From positions 1-64,000 of the forward strand of contig NZ_JAUSYD010000001.1 of the NCBI RefSeq assembly GCF_030816615.1: a DNA stretch of 64,000 nucleotides, written 5' to 3'. Below the pieces are notes generated by a model. It saw only the letters and a program-made list of their open reading frames with translations, had not been told where the DNA came from and did not search any database. Position numbers and translations under genes: made by a program. Below, piece by piece: positions 19,200-29,589 of this stretch; the first letter of the stretch is position 1; the number at the start of each line of letters is the position of its first letter. The stretch is from Streptomyces sp. B1I3. Lineage in GTDB: Bacteria; Actinomycetota; Actinomycetes; Streptomycetales; Streptomycetaceae.

Positions 19200-19631
19200 T
19201 CAGACGATATTGATGTGGGCACGAACGGTTTTACCGCGGTCGGTGGTTTCGGTGACGACTCTGGTGCACAGAGCCAGGACGACCTCCAGTCCGTGCTGGC
19301 CGATACGCTGAGGCCCGAAGGACTGCGGCTGCGGTGACCGCACCGAAGTATCGGACACGGCGATCTCCAGCAGACCGTCCCGCAGGTCAAGAGCGAGAGT
19401 GCACGGACCGGGCGCGTGCCGTGCGGCGTTGGTCACCAGCTCACTGACCACCAGCAGCGCATCCCCCCGCTTCACACCCGCCACCGCCACACCCCGCACC
19501 GCAGCCCGGTCCAAAAAAGCCCCGGTGAAATCCCGTGCTTCGCCGATCACGAGCGCCCCGCCGTATGAGACCGCTGCTCGCAGCCCGGCCCGCCTGGACA
19601 TCGTGCTCCCGTCCTGTGGCGTTTCCTGCAT
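19200..19631 (-). CDS. anti-sigma-type ATP-binding protein (GHKL/HATPase_c)
   Basis: 143 residues from the ATG at 19631, preceded by GGGGGA. VVSELVTNAARHAPGP is the N-box with the Glu and Asn needed for ATP and Mg. LLEIAVSDTSVRSP is the G1-like box and GQHGLEVVLALC replaces the usual G2 loop. This is the small RsbW/SpoIIAB-like kinase class common in Streptomyces. It probably phosphorylates the STAS protein or binds a sigma factor; no sigma gene is nearby. Confidence 0.85.
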   Translation of the reverse strand: MQETPQDGSTMSRRAGLRAAVSYGGALVIGEARDFTGAFLDRAAVRGVAVAGVKRGDALLVVSELVTNAARHAPGPCTLALDLRDGLLEIAVSDTSVRSPQPQSFGPQRIGQHGLEVVLALCTRVVTETTDRGKTVRAHINIV

Positions 19632-20139
19632 CACAGGCTCCCCCAATCTGCTCGCCGGGCTCCAGCTGGCTCAGCACCTCACGCTTTGAGCGACAAGCGC
19701 CGACCACAAGCCGCTCATCACACCCTCCGCGTGCTCCCCGCACCCCTGATCGCCCTGCGTCGAATGTGCCCGTTGTCAACAGTTCTCATGTGGCACCTGA
19801 CGATACCGGCAGGCGAGACACTGCGAGGCGTTCCCCGTGCACCCTGGCGCAGTCCACCGGGTCCTTACCCAGCGACCCGGGCGTCTTGGTCTCGGCCTGC
19901 CGCAGCACGCCGGTCTCCTCGTCCCCCACGGCGTGGGTCGGCGGGTGCGGAACCTCAATGGAATCCACATCCAACAGACGATCAGAGAACGACCCCATCG
20001 GATACTTTCTGTCATCGGGCATGACGCTGTGTACCAGTGGGGTAGGTCACCGACGCCCCGGTCCTCTTACCGGTTCGGGGCCGCTTGTACGGGGGTGGCC
20101 GGCCTCCTGGGCGCACCATCACCGGCCCGAAGGAATCGA

Positions 20140-21684
20140 GTGTCCGAGCAGAACACAGTCGAGGTCGAGACTGCACATGGCCGGGTTTCCGGGTTGGTGG
20201 GCGAGGATGGTGCCCGTTTCCTGGGCATTCCGTACGCCGCCGCTCCGGCCGGTGACCTGCTGTTCGCCGCCCCGGTGCCTCCGAAGCGATGGCTGGGCGT
20301 GCGCGCCGCCCATTCCTTCGGTGCCACGGCGCCCAAGCCGCCGCTGGGCGGTCGGCTGGGAGAGATTACATCCGACCCCGACGTGGCGGGCGAGGAGTGG
20401 CTGAACCTGAACGTCTGGACACCGGATCCCGACGCGTCCGGATTGCCGGTCCTGGTGTGGATCCACGGCGGTGGGTTCACCACCGGTTCCTCTGCCGTGC
20501 CCAGCTACGACGGCGCCACCTTCGCCCGCGACGGTCTGGTGTGCGTGAGCTTCAACTACCGGCTCGGTGTGTACGGCTTCGGCTACCTGCCGGATGCGCC
20601 CGCACCGGCCAACCGCGGCCTGCTCGACCAGATCGCCGCCCTGACCTGGGTGCGCGAGAACATCGCCCGGTTCGGCGGAGACCCGGACAACGTCACCGTG
20701 GCCGGGGAATCCGCCGGCGCTATGAGCATCCTCGCGCTCATGTCCCGCGATGACGGCCTGTTCCACAAAGCGATCGTGCAGAGCGGCACCGCCCACCTCG
20801 GCCAGAGTCCCGTGGACGCCACCAAGGTCCTCAAGGCCGTCGCAGACGAACTCGGTATCGAGAACACCGCCGCAGCCCTGGCCGGCGCCGACACCGAAAA
20901 GCTCCTCGGCGCGCAGAACACCGTCAGCGCCGCCGTCAGTCAGAGCCCGGACGCCGCCAAGTACGGCCCGAGCACCATGGCTTCCTGCGGCCTGTCATTC
21001 ATGCCCGTCGTCGACGGGGATGTACTGCCAAGGCGCCCCATCGACGCCATCGCCGACGGCGCCGGCAGCAACATCCCCGTGCTGATGGGGACCACCACAG
21101 AGGAATTTCGGCTCTTCATCGTCACCACTATCCTGGTGGGCTGGAACATTCCCGCCCTGTACGACAAACACCTGAAGGCGTACAGCGTTCCGGAGGGCTC
21201 ATGGAGCGAGTACAAGAAGGGTGACACCAACGCCTACCCCCGCGACGCCGCTGTCGGCGTGGCCTGCGCGCTATTGAGCGATCGCATGTTCCGCCTCCCG
21301 ACCTACCGCGTCGCCGAAGCCCGCACCGCCGCCGCCCCCACCCACCTGTACGAATTCGGCTGGCGCTCCCCCGTCACCCCCAACGAGCTGGGGGTGAAGA
21401 TCGGTGCCTGCCACAGCGTCGACCTGCCCTTCGCCTGGGACACCCTGGCCCTGCCCGACAGCAAGAAGCTCACCGGACCCAACCCGCCCCAGGCCCTGGC
21501 CACCGCCCTCCACCAAGCCTGGGCCGACTTCGCCAAGACCGGCAACGTCTCCTGGGCCGCCTACAACACCACCAAGCGCCCCGTCATGACATACGCCCAC
21601 AACAGCGCCACTACCAACCATGTCGTCGAGGACCCGCGCAAGAGCGAACGCGAATGGTGGGACGACCACCCCGCCACCAGTTGA
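20140..21684 (+). CDS. type B carboxylesterase / para-nitrobenzyl esterase family
   Basis: 514 residues. VLVWIHGGGFTTGS is the oxyanion-hole strand. VTVAGESAGAMSILALM carries the nucleophilic Ser, and FMPVVDGDVLPRRP, MGTTTEEFRLF and GACHSVDLPFAW supply the later strands, with the catalytic His in the CHSVDLP loop. Start GTG at 20140 follows AAGGA by five bases; the open frame extends upstream without support. No signal peptide, so intracellular. It has no obvious operon partner. Confidence 0.9.
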   Translation: MSEQNTVEVETAHGRVSGLVGEDGARFLGIPYAAAPAGDLLFAAPVPPKRWLGVRAAHSFGATAPKPPLGGRLGEITSDPDVAGEEWLNLNVWTPDPDASGLPVLVWIHGGGFTTGSSAVPSYDGATFARDGLVCVSFNYRLGVYGFGYLPDAPAPANRGLLDQIAALTWVRENIARFGGDPDNVTVAGESAGAMSILALMSRDDGLFHKAIVQSGTAHLGQSPVDATKVLKAVADELGIENTAAALAGADTEKLLGAQNTVSAAVSQSPDAAKYGPSTMASCGLSFMPVVDGDVLPRRPIDAIADGAGSNIPVLMGTTTEEFRLFIVTTILVGWNIPALYDKHLKAYSVPEGSWSEYKKGDTNAYPRDAAVGVACALLSDRMFRLPTYRVAEARTAAAPTHLYEFGWRSPVTPNELGVKIGACHSVDLPFAWDTLALPDSKKLTGPNPPQALATALHQAWADFAKTGNVSWAAYNTTKRPVMTYAHNSATTNHVVEDPRKSEREWWDDHPATS

Positions 21685-21940
21685 CCATCGGCGGCACAGC
21701 TGCCAGCCACTCCCCCACACGGTGACCCTGCCTGAAGAGGTAGCGGCATCGCCTCATGCCACAACCCGTCTCTGGCCAAGGGAGTCACCCAGCCGTCCGT
21801 ATCACGTGCCTACTGCGGCGTTCCAAAGCGGTGTGAGCTTTCTTGGGTGGTCAGCCGTTCGGATGAGCAGTTGGCGCCTGTTTCTGAGCCCCACCGCAGC
21901 AGGCCAAGGCTGTGAGTCAGTTACGGGACCTCGCGCAGGC

Positions 21941-22072
21941 TTCGGGGAACGGTCACAGTGGCCGTTCCCCGAACGAGAACCGCCGAGGCCGACGTGTCAC
22001 GTCGGCCGTGGCACCAGCGTCTGCCTGCCGACCGCCTATATGTCACCGTCGATAGAAGGACGCAGCGCGTCC
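21941..22072. repeat. three tandem short-loop hairpins
   Basis: Perfect arms at 21941-21952/21962-21973 (12 bp, 9-base loop), 21987-21995/21999-22007 (9 bp, loop GTC) and 22058-22063/22067-22072 (6 bp, loop AGC). The first could be a terminator about 260 bases after the esterase. The row of hairpins with three-base loops also resembles the layout of the telomere at base 1, without sequence identity. The surrounding 21,685-22,190 has no recognisable complete gene. Confidence 0.55.
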
Positions 22073-22191
22073 GTGTTCTCGTAGGCTCCAACGGCGACGC
22101 AGCCGGCTCAGTCGTTGAGGTTGAGCGCCTGTTCGGTGACTCCCCAGCGCTTCGTTGTGGACCAGCGACCGTTCTTGTAGAAGTAGCCATA

Positions 22192-23491
22192 GGGCCTTGA
22201 CCCCGAATCCTGAACACGGGTTATGCGGCTGGTTTCAGCGTAGTTGGTGTGAGGTGGAGGGCGTTCTCGAAGTCGATCCGTGACCGTTGTCCGAGCCGGG
22301 AGTGTCGGCGTCGGGTGTTGTAACGGTGGAGCCATCGGAAGGCGTCGAGTCGGGCCTCGCGCTCGTCGGGCCACCCTTTCCGGCCCTGGAGTGTCTCGCG
22401 TTTGAAGGTCGCGTTGAAGGACTCGGCGAGTGCGTTGTCCGCGCTGGACCAGACCGCGCTCATGCTTCGCCGCACCCCTGCTGACCTGCAGGCTTCTGCG
22501 AATGCCCGGCTCGTGTACTGGGCTCCGTGGTCGGTGTGCATGATCGATCCGGCGAGGCTGCCGCGCGTGTGGATCGCCGCGGCCAGGGCATCGGTCACGA
22601 GCTCCGCGCGCATGTGGCCGGCGATCGCCCAGCCGGCCAGTCGGCGCGATGCGAGGTCGATGACGGTCGCCAGCTAGCAGAACTTCCCGCCCTCGATAGG
22701 CAGGTAAGTGATGTCGCCGACGTACTTCGTGTTCGGCTCGCCCGCCGCGAAGTCGCGGCCGATCAGATCCGGAGCCTTGGCCGCTGCTGGGTCGGGGACG
22801 GTGGTGCGGTGCCGGCGCCACAACCGGACCCCTTCGATCCCGGACGCCCGCATGATCCTGGCGACGCGTTTGTGGTTGACCGCCTCACCACTCGTCTCGC
22901 GGAGTTCGGCGGTGATCCGGGGGCTCCGTAAGTGCCGTCCGATTCCTGGTGCACCGCCCGTATCCGGGCGGCCAGCCTCGCGTCGGCCGCCTGCCGGGCG
23001 GCCCGGTCCGTGGCTGTCCGACGCCAGTAGTAGAAGCTCGAGCGGCTGACGCCGAGGATGGTGCACAGCCGCTTCACGCCGTAACGGCGCTGGAGGTCGG
23101 CGACACACTGGAAGCGGTTCACCAGCGCGTCTCCCCGGGCGAAATACGTGGCGGCCTTCCGCAGGATCTCGCGTTCCTCCTCGAGCTCGCGAACCTTCTT
23201 CCGCAAGGCCGCGTTCTCAGCCTCCAACGGGGCCGGCGGCTGGGCCGGTTCCTGCGTCCGCCGTCCCCGGGGACGGCTCACTCCGGCTGCCCGGACCCAG
23301 TTCCGCAGGGTCTCCGGGTTGATCCCCAGATCGGCGGCGACCGACCTGATCGTCGCTTCGGGCCGCGACTCGTACAGCGCGACCGCGTCCGCCTTGAACT
23401 CCGGCGGGTAGTTCTTCATGACCACGAGATGTCCGTCCTCAGATCCGCAGGATCCAGTGTCTCGTGTGTTCAACATCAGGGGTCAAGGCCC
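22192..23491 (-). mobile_element. IS3-family insertion sequence, inactive
   Basis: A 1300-bp element with inverted ends: GGGCCTTGACCCC at 22192-22204 is repeated inverted at 23479-23491, and similarity continues to TGAACAC. OrfA starts at 23419 (MKNYPPEFKADAVALYESRP) with HTH and a leucine-zipper-like EEREILRKAATYF end. OrfB follows (NRFQCVADLQRRYGVKRLCT ... GDITYLPIEGGKFC ... MHTDHGAQYTS ... SADNALAESFNATFKRE), with the DDE residues. A frameshift lies near 22,930, and a TAG replaces the expected Tyr codon at 22674-22676. No target duplication is seen, so the flanks were rearranged. Confidence 0.85.
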
Positions 23492-23499
23492 TGGTCCTC

Positions 23500-24140
23500 G
23501 TGCAGGGGATCCGGCCCGAGCCCGCCATGTGGGACCCGCTCACACAGCTGATCATGGCCGCGTCGGACGGCGCATGGGCCTGCCTGACCGCAGCCGCTGG
23601 GTGAGGCTGCGGTCAATCGCCTGGCGCCGACGAGGGTCGTAGAGCGAGAGGTAGATCGCTTCGTGCGAGATCTGTATAGAGGCGTCAGCAGGAAACTGCC
23701 GTCGCAACCATCCTGCAATCTGCTCGGGTGACCAGCACAAAACCAGTTTGGCTTCCACCAGGACGCGTAGAGCGGGCCGTTGGGCGAGCTTGGCCTGCTT
23801 GGGGCGGCGCCCACGCGCGTAGGCGGCTGCACCGACCGAGGCAGCTCGGTAGCGGTCTCGGCCGCCGTTGCGGGCAATCTCGCAGGAGACAGTCGAAGGA
23901 GATCGGCCCAGCCGCTTGGCCAGCTGTCGGGCCGATTCTCCCGCGGCGATGCCGCGATATCTCTTCGCGCTCGCTGCCGCTCAGATGCCGCTCTGACCGC
24001 GTCTGCGGGGTGAGGCCGACGCCACCGCTCTGGTGCAGGAACCGACGGGCGTGCTGCATCGGTGCCTACAGCACCCGCCCGATCAACCTGAACGACTGCC
24101 CTTCGCGCCAGCGTCTCCGGACCTCATCCTGCTGAGCCGG
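23500..24140 (-). pseudogene. IS30-family transposase, multiply frameshifted
   Basis: Fragments in three frames: ERHLSGSEREEISR (N-terminal), then RPALRVLVEAKLVLCWSPEQ-like sequence reading KLVLCWSPEQIAGWLRRQFP and IQISHEAIYLSLYDPRRRQA, the conserved middle of IS30 transposases. The catalytic domain after LRSGRPMRR is missing where the IS3 element begins. At least two single-base shifts are needed to join the pieces. Confidence 0.7.
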
Positions 24141-24306
24141 CGAACCCGTAGTCACGCACCTGTACCTCCACGATCACATGATCATCCGTGGGTGGTGCGT
24201 TGATCACTTGAGGGTGCCGTCGTTTCCCGACACCCGAGCGAGGTCTGGCGAGCGCCACCCATGCGCGGCTGGTTCCCCTCGGTGGCCGGCGCCCGCAGTG
24301 CACGCC

Positions 24307-24350
24307 TTGCCGAATGGTCGACGCAGAGAGCTATAGTGCTAGGTAACTAG
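24307..24350 (+). promoter_or_regulatory. promoter and palindromic operator of the GntR/ABC operon
   Basis: TTGCCG at 24307-24312 and TATAGT at 24332-24337 (19-base spacer) make a plausible promoter. CTAG-GTAA-CTAG at 24339-24350 is an inverted repeat immediately after the -10 element, where a repressor would block initiation. The GntR gene begins 17 bases later. YtrA-group regulators bind short palindromes of this kind and usually control their own operon. Confidence 0.5.
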
Positions 24351-24366
24351 ATAAATGGAGGAACCG

Positions 24367-24755
24367 GTGATTGAGTTCCACCTGAACAGCCGGTCCGGCC
24401 TGTCCCCGTACCAGCAGCTGGTCCAGCAGGTTCGGCATGCACTGCGTCTGGGCCTGCTGAAGGAGGGGGATCGGCTGCCGACGGTCAAGGAGGTGGCGAG
24501 GCAGATGGCGGTGAATCCGAACACGGTACTCAAGGCGTACCGGGAGCTGGAGCACGACGGCTTGGTGGCCGCCCGTCCCGGCGTCGGGACGTTCGTGACC
24601 CGGACGCTGGCCGACGGCACGCTCGCCGCGCAGGGACCGCTGCGCAAGGACCTGCAGCGCTGGCTGACCAAGGCCCGGCTGGCCGGGCTCGACGACGAGA
24701 GCATCGAGGCGCTGTTTGTGAACACGTTCCGTAACGCCGCCGGAGAGGACGTAGC

Positions 24756-24759
<4 letters not shown>
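24367..24759 (+). CDS. GntR-family regulator, YtrA subfamily
   Basis: About 130 residues. The winged helix-turn-helix reads GLSPYQQLVQQVRHALRLGL, RLPTVKEVARQMAVNPNTVL, KAYRELEHDGLVAARPGVGT. The short helical tail (about 50 residues) and linkage to an ABC transporter define the YtrA group. The frame opens with ATG at 24355, but GGAGG sits inside that codon run and is well placed for the GTG at 24367, which I prefer. The stop overlaps the start of the ATPase gene. Confidence 0.9.
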
Positions 24760-25648
<889 letters not shown>

Positions 25649-25652
<4 letters not shown>

Positions 25653-26656
25653 TTTGGCTGACCTGGCAGCAGTTCCGTACACAGGCCGCCGTGATGTTCG
25701 CCGCAGTCGCCGCCCTCGCCGCCGCCCTCGCGGTCACCGGCCCGCAACTGGCCGACCTCTACCGGGCTGCCGGCAGTAGCCTGGTGGACCAGGTCTCCAG
25801 TTCGGACCAGACCGTCTACTACGTGGGACTGCTGGTCGTGCTTGCCGTGCCGGCGGTCATCGGGATGTTCTGGGGTGCGCCGCTGATCTCCCGTGAACTG
25901 GAGACCGGCACCCACTACCTCGCGTGGAACCAGGGCGTCACCCGCACGCGCTGGCTGGCGACCAAGCTGGGCCTTGGTGCGGCGGCTGCCATGACCGTCG
26001 CCGGACTGGCCAGCCTCGCGGTGAGCTGGTGGAGCAGTCCCATCGACCGGGCTGTCAACGGTGGGGGCGCGACGGACACATACTTCCCGCGGCTCGACCC
26101 GGTGGCCTTTGCCGCACGGGGTGTCGTCCCCATGGCTTATGCCGCCTTCGCCTTCGTCCTGGGTGTCACCCTCGGCCTCGTCATCCGTCGCACCCTGCCC
26201 GCGATGGCCACCACGTTCGTCGTCTACGCCGCCGTCCAGATCGCCGCGCCGATGTGGATCCGGCTCCACCTGGCTGCCACGGAGCGGACCACCGTGCCGA
26301 TCGAGCCGGGCGGTGCCCCCATCAGCATCCAGGACGGCGCCGAGCAGATCGTCGCGCATCCCGAGGTGCCCGGTGCCTGGGAAACCTCCCAACAGACGCT
26401 CAACGCCGCCGGTCAGCCGGCCCTCGTGCCGTCGTCCTTCGCCGACTGCCTGCACACCGAGTCGGGTCCACCCACCCTGCAGCAAGTCGACCGCTGCCTC
26501 GCCGACCTCGGCGCCCTGGGCTACAAGCAGCAGGTGACGTACCAGCCCGCCGGCAACTTCTGGGCCCTTCAATGGGCCGAGACCGGGCTCTACCTCGGCC
26601 TCGCCCTGGCGTTGACCGGGTTCTGTGCCTGGTGGATCCGCCGCCGAGTGACCTGA
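25649..26656 (+). CDS. ABC transporter permease
   Basis: 335 residues with about six hydrophobic segments: AAVMFAAVAALAAALAVTGP, VGLLVVLAVPAVIGMFWGAP, LGLGAAAAMTVAGLASLAVS, YAAFAFVLGVTLGLVI, FVVYAAVQIAAPMWI and LYLGLALALTGFCAWWI. A large extracytoplasmic loop lies between the last two. ELETGTHYLAWNQGVTRTRW is the cytoplasmic loop usual in ABC-2-type permeases. Coupled to the ATPase gene by a four-base overlap and followed by a strong hairpin. Confidence 0.88.
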
Positions 26657-26683
26657 CAGATGCCAGTCTGACTACGGGAGTAA

Positions 26684-26720
26684 CCGCGAGGGGCAGCCGG
26701 GTCCGGGCTGCCCCTCGCGG
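26684..26720. terminator. terminator hairpin of the GntR/ABC operon
   Basis: Perfect 15-bp arms 26684-26698 and 26706-26720 with a 7-base loop, 27 bases after the permease stop. There is no T-run, as is usual in Streptomyces. Confidence 0.8.
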
Positions 26721-26829
26721 CGTCGACAGGGTCCTCTCACCACTCAAGACTGCGCTCGCCGATATCGGCTGTCCCGGTGGCCCAAGGCCGGTACAGGCAC
26801 CGTCCCGAGCAGCCGCGAGCAGACGGGGA

Positions 26830-27131
26830 CAGGTTCCGGTTGGCGCGGCGTGCTGGAGGGCGGGCAGGTCCGGGGCCTGATCGGCCAGGACGTCGATGGC
26901 TTCGTGCAGGTAACGCTAGGCGGTGGCCTTCGCGATGCCCGCGTCGCGGGCCAGGCAGTGGATGCAGGCGCCGTGCCGGAGCCGGCGCAGCACCAGCACG
27001 GCTTGCCGGAACGGGCTCAGCGCCCGGGACCTGCGCGGGGTGCCGATCGTACGGCGGTGAGCGGCCAGGAGCGAGGACAGGAACAGGGCGAGCTGACGCG
27101 GTACGTCGAGCGTGGCAGAGCAGGAGACCAC
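26830..27131 (-). pseudogene. DDE_Tnp_4-type transposase, N-terminal fragment with internal stop
   Basis: Reads ATLDVPRQLALFLSSLLAAH, RALSPFRQAVLVLRRLRHGA and LARDAGIAKATA, then a TAG (26916-26918) where a Tyr is expected, and goes on RYLHEAIDVLADQAPDLPAL. This is the helix-turn-helix domain of a Tnp4-type transposase. The catalytic domain is lost. Confidence 0.65.
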
Positions 27132-27213
27132 GGGAAGCCCCCTGGAAACGGCGGCGGTTCGGTGACAGAACCCGTCCTACCAGTAGTGCCCGGTGTCCTT
27201 GAGGCTGTCGACG

Positions 27214-28395
27214 TCAGGAGCTTTCTCGAGTGCTCGTCGGTCCCGCCGGACGGCAGTCGTCGTTGCGCGCACGGACCGCAGCGACGGGTTGCGCGGTCCA
27301 GCGCTGGACGGCACGGCGCAGGCCGCCGGCGTCGGCGTAGCCCACTCGGCCGGCGATGGAGCTGAGGGGGAGGTCGGTCGTAGAGAGCAGACGATGTGTG
27401 CGTTCGCGGCGCAGTGCCTGGAGTTCTTGCGACCAGGTGGTCCGGTGTTCCTCAAGGCGGCGCTGAAGTGTACGGGTGCTGCAAGACATCTGTCGGCTTA
27501 CGGTCTTGAGGGTGGGGATCTCGGCGTCCTGGGTGGTCCGGAGGGCGGCCCGGAATATGTCGAGCCAGTTCTGTAGGGGAATGGCATCAGCGAGCTGTTG
27601 TTCAGCGTGTCTTCGGAGCAGGGTGGATAGGCCGGGAACGTGAGGCTGTGGTGCGGTGAGGTCGGCGGCCCTGAAGGTGATGGTGTTGACCGGACTACTG
27701 AAGTCGATGGCGCGTGTGCCGTACAGCTGTACGAGGTTTTGGTGGGTCCGGGGCGCGCGGGCTGCAAGGGTGACCTTGATAGGTGTGATGTCACGGCGAG
27801 TGCTCTCGCTGATCCGAGGTCGAAACAGGCTCAGGGAGTAAGTTCGTATAGCGGATGCGACATCGTCACTGAGGTCGGCGGCATTGATGTGGCTGAGGGT
27901 GATGTGCTGCTCGTCCTCATCGATATGGAGGGCTTCGGTGCCGGCGTCAGCCACTGTGGCTACGAAGCGGGCGGCATCGCGGAGCCCTGTCAGAGGCGTC
28001 GGCGCCTGAGTTACGAGGTAGTCCCAGAGCCCCAGCGCCCCCAGAGGGCTCTCGTGGGCCATGTGCAGTGAGACCTCATGCCATGGAGCCTGCAGGGTCA
28101 TGAGTTCCCAGATACGGACATTGGTGGATGCTGGAGTGCGGTATCGGTCGTCCGCCAAATGTTCGGGGGCCATGCCGACCAAATTGGCGTACTTCTCGGG
28201 ACTGACTCCCAGCCGTGTGGCCGCTGTGGCGTTCAGACGGGTGAAGGCTGCGGCGATCGTGCCTGGGAACTGCGGGGCATCAGTGGTCCCGGGCCGTTCC
28301 GATTCGCGGTGACGCTGCAGACCCTTCTGGCGCGTCAGGCCCTTCTTGTGGCGCGCCGGTCCCTGTGCGGGTTGAGGAATTCGATCTAGCGTCAT
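27214..28395 (-). CDS. AraC-family regulator (arabinose-binding-like N-terminal domain)
   Basis: 393 residues from the ATG at 28395 (AAGGA upstream). The C-terminal domain has two helix-turn-helices: VSRQMSCSTRTLQRRLEEH and LPLSSIAGRVGYADAGGLRR followed by AVQRWTAQPVAAVRA. The N-terminal 200 residues fit the Arabinose_bd group that includes OruR-type regulators (LGVSPEKYANLVGMAPEHLA, WDYLVTQAPTPLTGLRDAAR). The open frame to 28485 is not credible as coding. Target genes are not evident; the divergent neighbour is the secreted lectin. Confidence 0.88.
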   Translation of the reverse strand: MTLDRIPQPAQGPARHKKGLTRQKGLQRHRESERPGTTDAPQFPGTIAAAFTRLNATAATRLGVSPEKYANLVGMAPEHLADDRYRTPASTNVRIWELMTLQAPWHEVSLHMAHESPLGALGLWDYLVTQAPTPLTGLRDAARFVATVADAGTEALHIDEDEQHITLSHINAADLSDDVASAIRTYSLSLFRPRISESTRRDITPIKVTLAARAPRTHQNLVQLYGTRAIDFSSPVNTITFRAADLTAPQPHVPGLSTLLRRHAEQQLADAIPLQNWLDIFRAALRTTQDAEIPTLKTVSRQMSCSTRTLQRRLEEHRTTWSQELQALRRERTHRLLSTTDLPLSSIAGRVGYADAGGLRRAVQRWTAQPVAAVRARNDDCRPAGPTSTRESS

Positions 28396-28686
28396 GTCTT
28401 GTCCTTGAAAGGTGGGTTGCGGGACGACATACCGCACTCTCCTCCTGGGGTGCTGTCGCGCTGGGACCGGGCCTGGGTTGTCCACTCCTCAACGTGCCGA
28501 CCTTGGTCCGTTGCGCACAGCGGGCGGCAGCCGCCGCCATGGCTCCGTCCGAAGCAGAGGAACACCCTCTGCGACACGCCGTCCCAGCGGCGAGCCCCAT
28601 CGCGTTGAACGCCAACGTGGGCACCGCTGCTTGGAGGATGTAGTGCCCACATAACCAGACGAATCATGATTCAGGAGGCTTCACCC

Positions 28687-29274
28687 ATGCGCAAGACTTT
28701 CGCCCTGACCGCCGCCATCATCGGAATGATCGGGGCATTCGCTGCTGCGCCCAGCGCCGTGGCCTCAGACTCGAGCACGAGTGCTCCGTCTCCCGTCGTG
28801 ACGGTCCCCCCCGCGCTGCCGACGCCCGAAGCACCTTTGTACAACGTTCCAGACGGCGCTGCATCAAGCGTCGGCTACAAGAACTTCGTCAACTATCGGT
28901 CTGGAACTTGCCTGGATGACAGCAACGGCAACGGGCTTCGCATGCACGGATGCAGCGACGCGAGCTACAACAACGGCTACCAGGCATGGCGGGCCGAACG
29001 TGTCGGCAGCGACTGGAAGTTCAAGAACGTGGCCACGCAGCAGTGCCTCGACGGGAGTAGCGGTGCCGGCGTGCGCACTCACGAATGCAGCGACGCCAGC
29101 TACAACAACGGCTACCAGAAGTGGCGGACCTACTACGCCCCCGGTGGCATTTGGGTCAGTTGGAAGAACGTGGCGACCGGGGACTGCATGGACTACAGCT
29201 CTGCCAACGGCCTGCGCCTCCACACGTGCAGCACGGCGAGCTGGGACAACGGCTACCAAGCCTGGAACATGTGA
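28687..29274 (+). CDS. secreted ricin-type (RICIN) lectin-like protein
   Basis: 195 residues from the ATG at 28687, chosen because GGAGG lies eight bases upstream. Signal peptide: MRKTFALTAAIIGMIGAFAA with a probable AxA site at VASDS. After a Pro-rich linker come three repeats of about 40 residues, each with C-(L/M)-D, a GC/EC/TC turn and YQxW near the end (YQAWRAE, YQKWRTY, YQAWNM). This is the beta-trefoil QxW pattern, probably binding carbohydrate. No enzymatic domain is attached. Confidence 0.85.
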   Translation: MRKTFALTAAIIGMIGAFAAAPSAVASDSSTSAPSPVVTVPPALPTPEAPLYNVPDGAASSVGYKNFVNYRSGTCLDDSNGNGLRMHGCSDASYNNGYQAWRAERVGSDWKFKNVATQQCLDGSSGAGVRTHECSDASYNNGYQKWRTYYAPGGIWVSWKNVATGDCMDYSSANGLRLHTCSTASWDNGYQAWNM

Positions 29275-29524
29275 ACCCCTTCGCACCGTTGAAACCGGGT
29301 CTTTGAGCCACGGAGACGGTGAAGTCCAGCTCGGCGGGATCGTAGGCCACCGTAACGGCGTCGGCCGATGCCTACCGGCGGTGGAACTCCGGCGGCTGGC
29401 ACACCACCGGTGCCGCCATTTCCCCCGTTGACTACGTCGACGTGAAATGAACCGACCGCTGGCGGCATGGATGCCTGCGGCGTGCGGGTAATGCCATGGC
29501 GGTGCTGCACACCGCAGGCTGGGT

Positions 29525-29567
29525 GGAGAGGTGACTGCTGTAATGGCACGGCAGTAGTCACCTCTCC
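29525..29567. terminator. strong hairpin downstream of the lectin region
   Basis: 12-bp perfect arms 29525-29536 and 29556-29567 (GGAGAGGTGACT and its complement). It is 250 bases after the lectin stop and also just beyond the end of the leftward gene remnants, so it may serve both strands. The intervening 29,275-29,520 holds no recognisable gene. Confidence 0.6.
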
Positions 29568-29589
29568 GGTTCTGCAGTTCGGGGGGGCA

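Noticed and set aside
22108..22195. Possible gene end reading GYFYKNGRWSTTKRWGVTEQ on the minus strand beside the IS3 element
   Set aside because: Protein-like, but only about 29 residues, with no start and no family I can name; could be the end of a gene cut by the insertion.
29275..29450. Possible transposase tail (WNSGGWHTTGAA region) after the lectin gene
   Set aside because: Too short and no conserved transposase motif; not enough to call.
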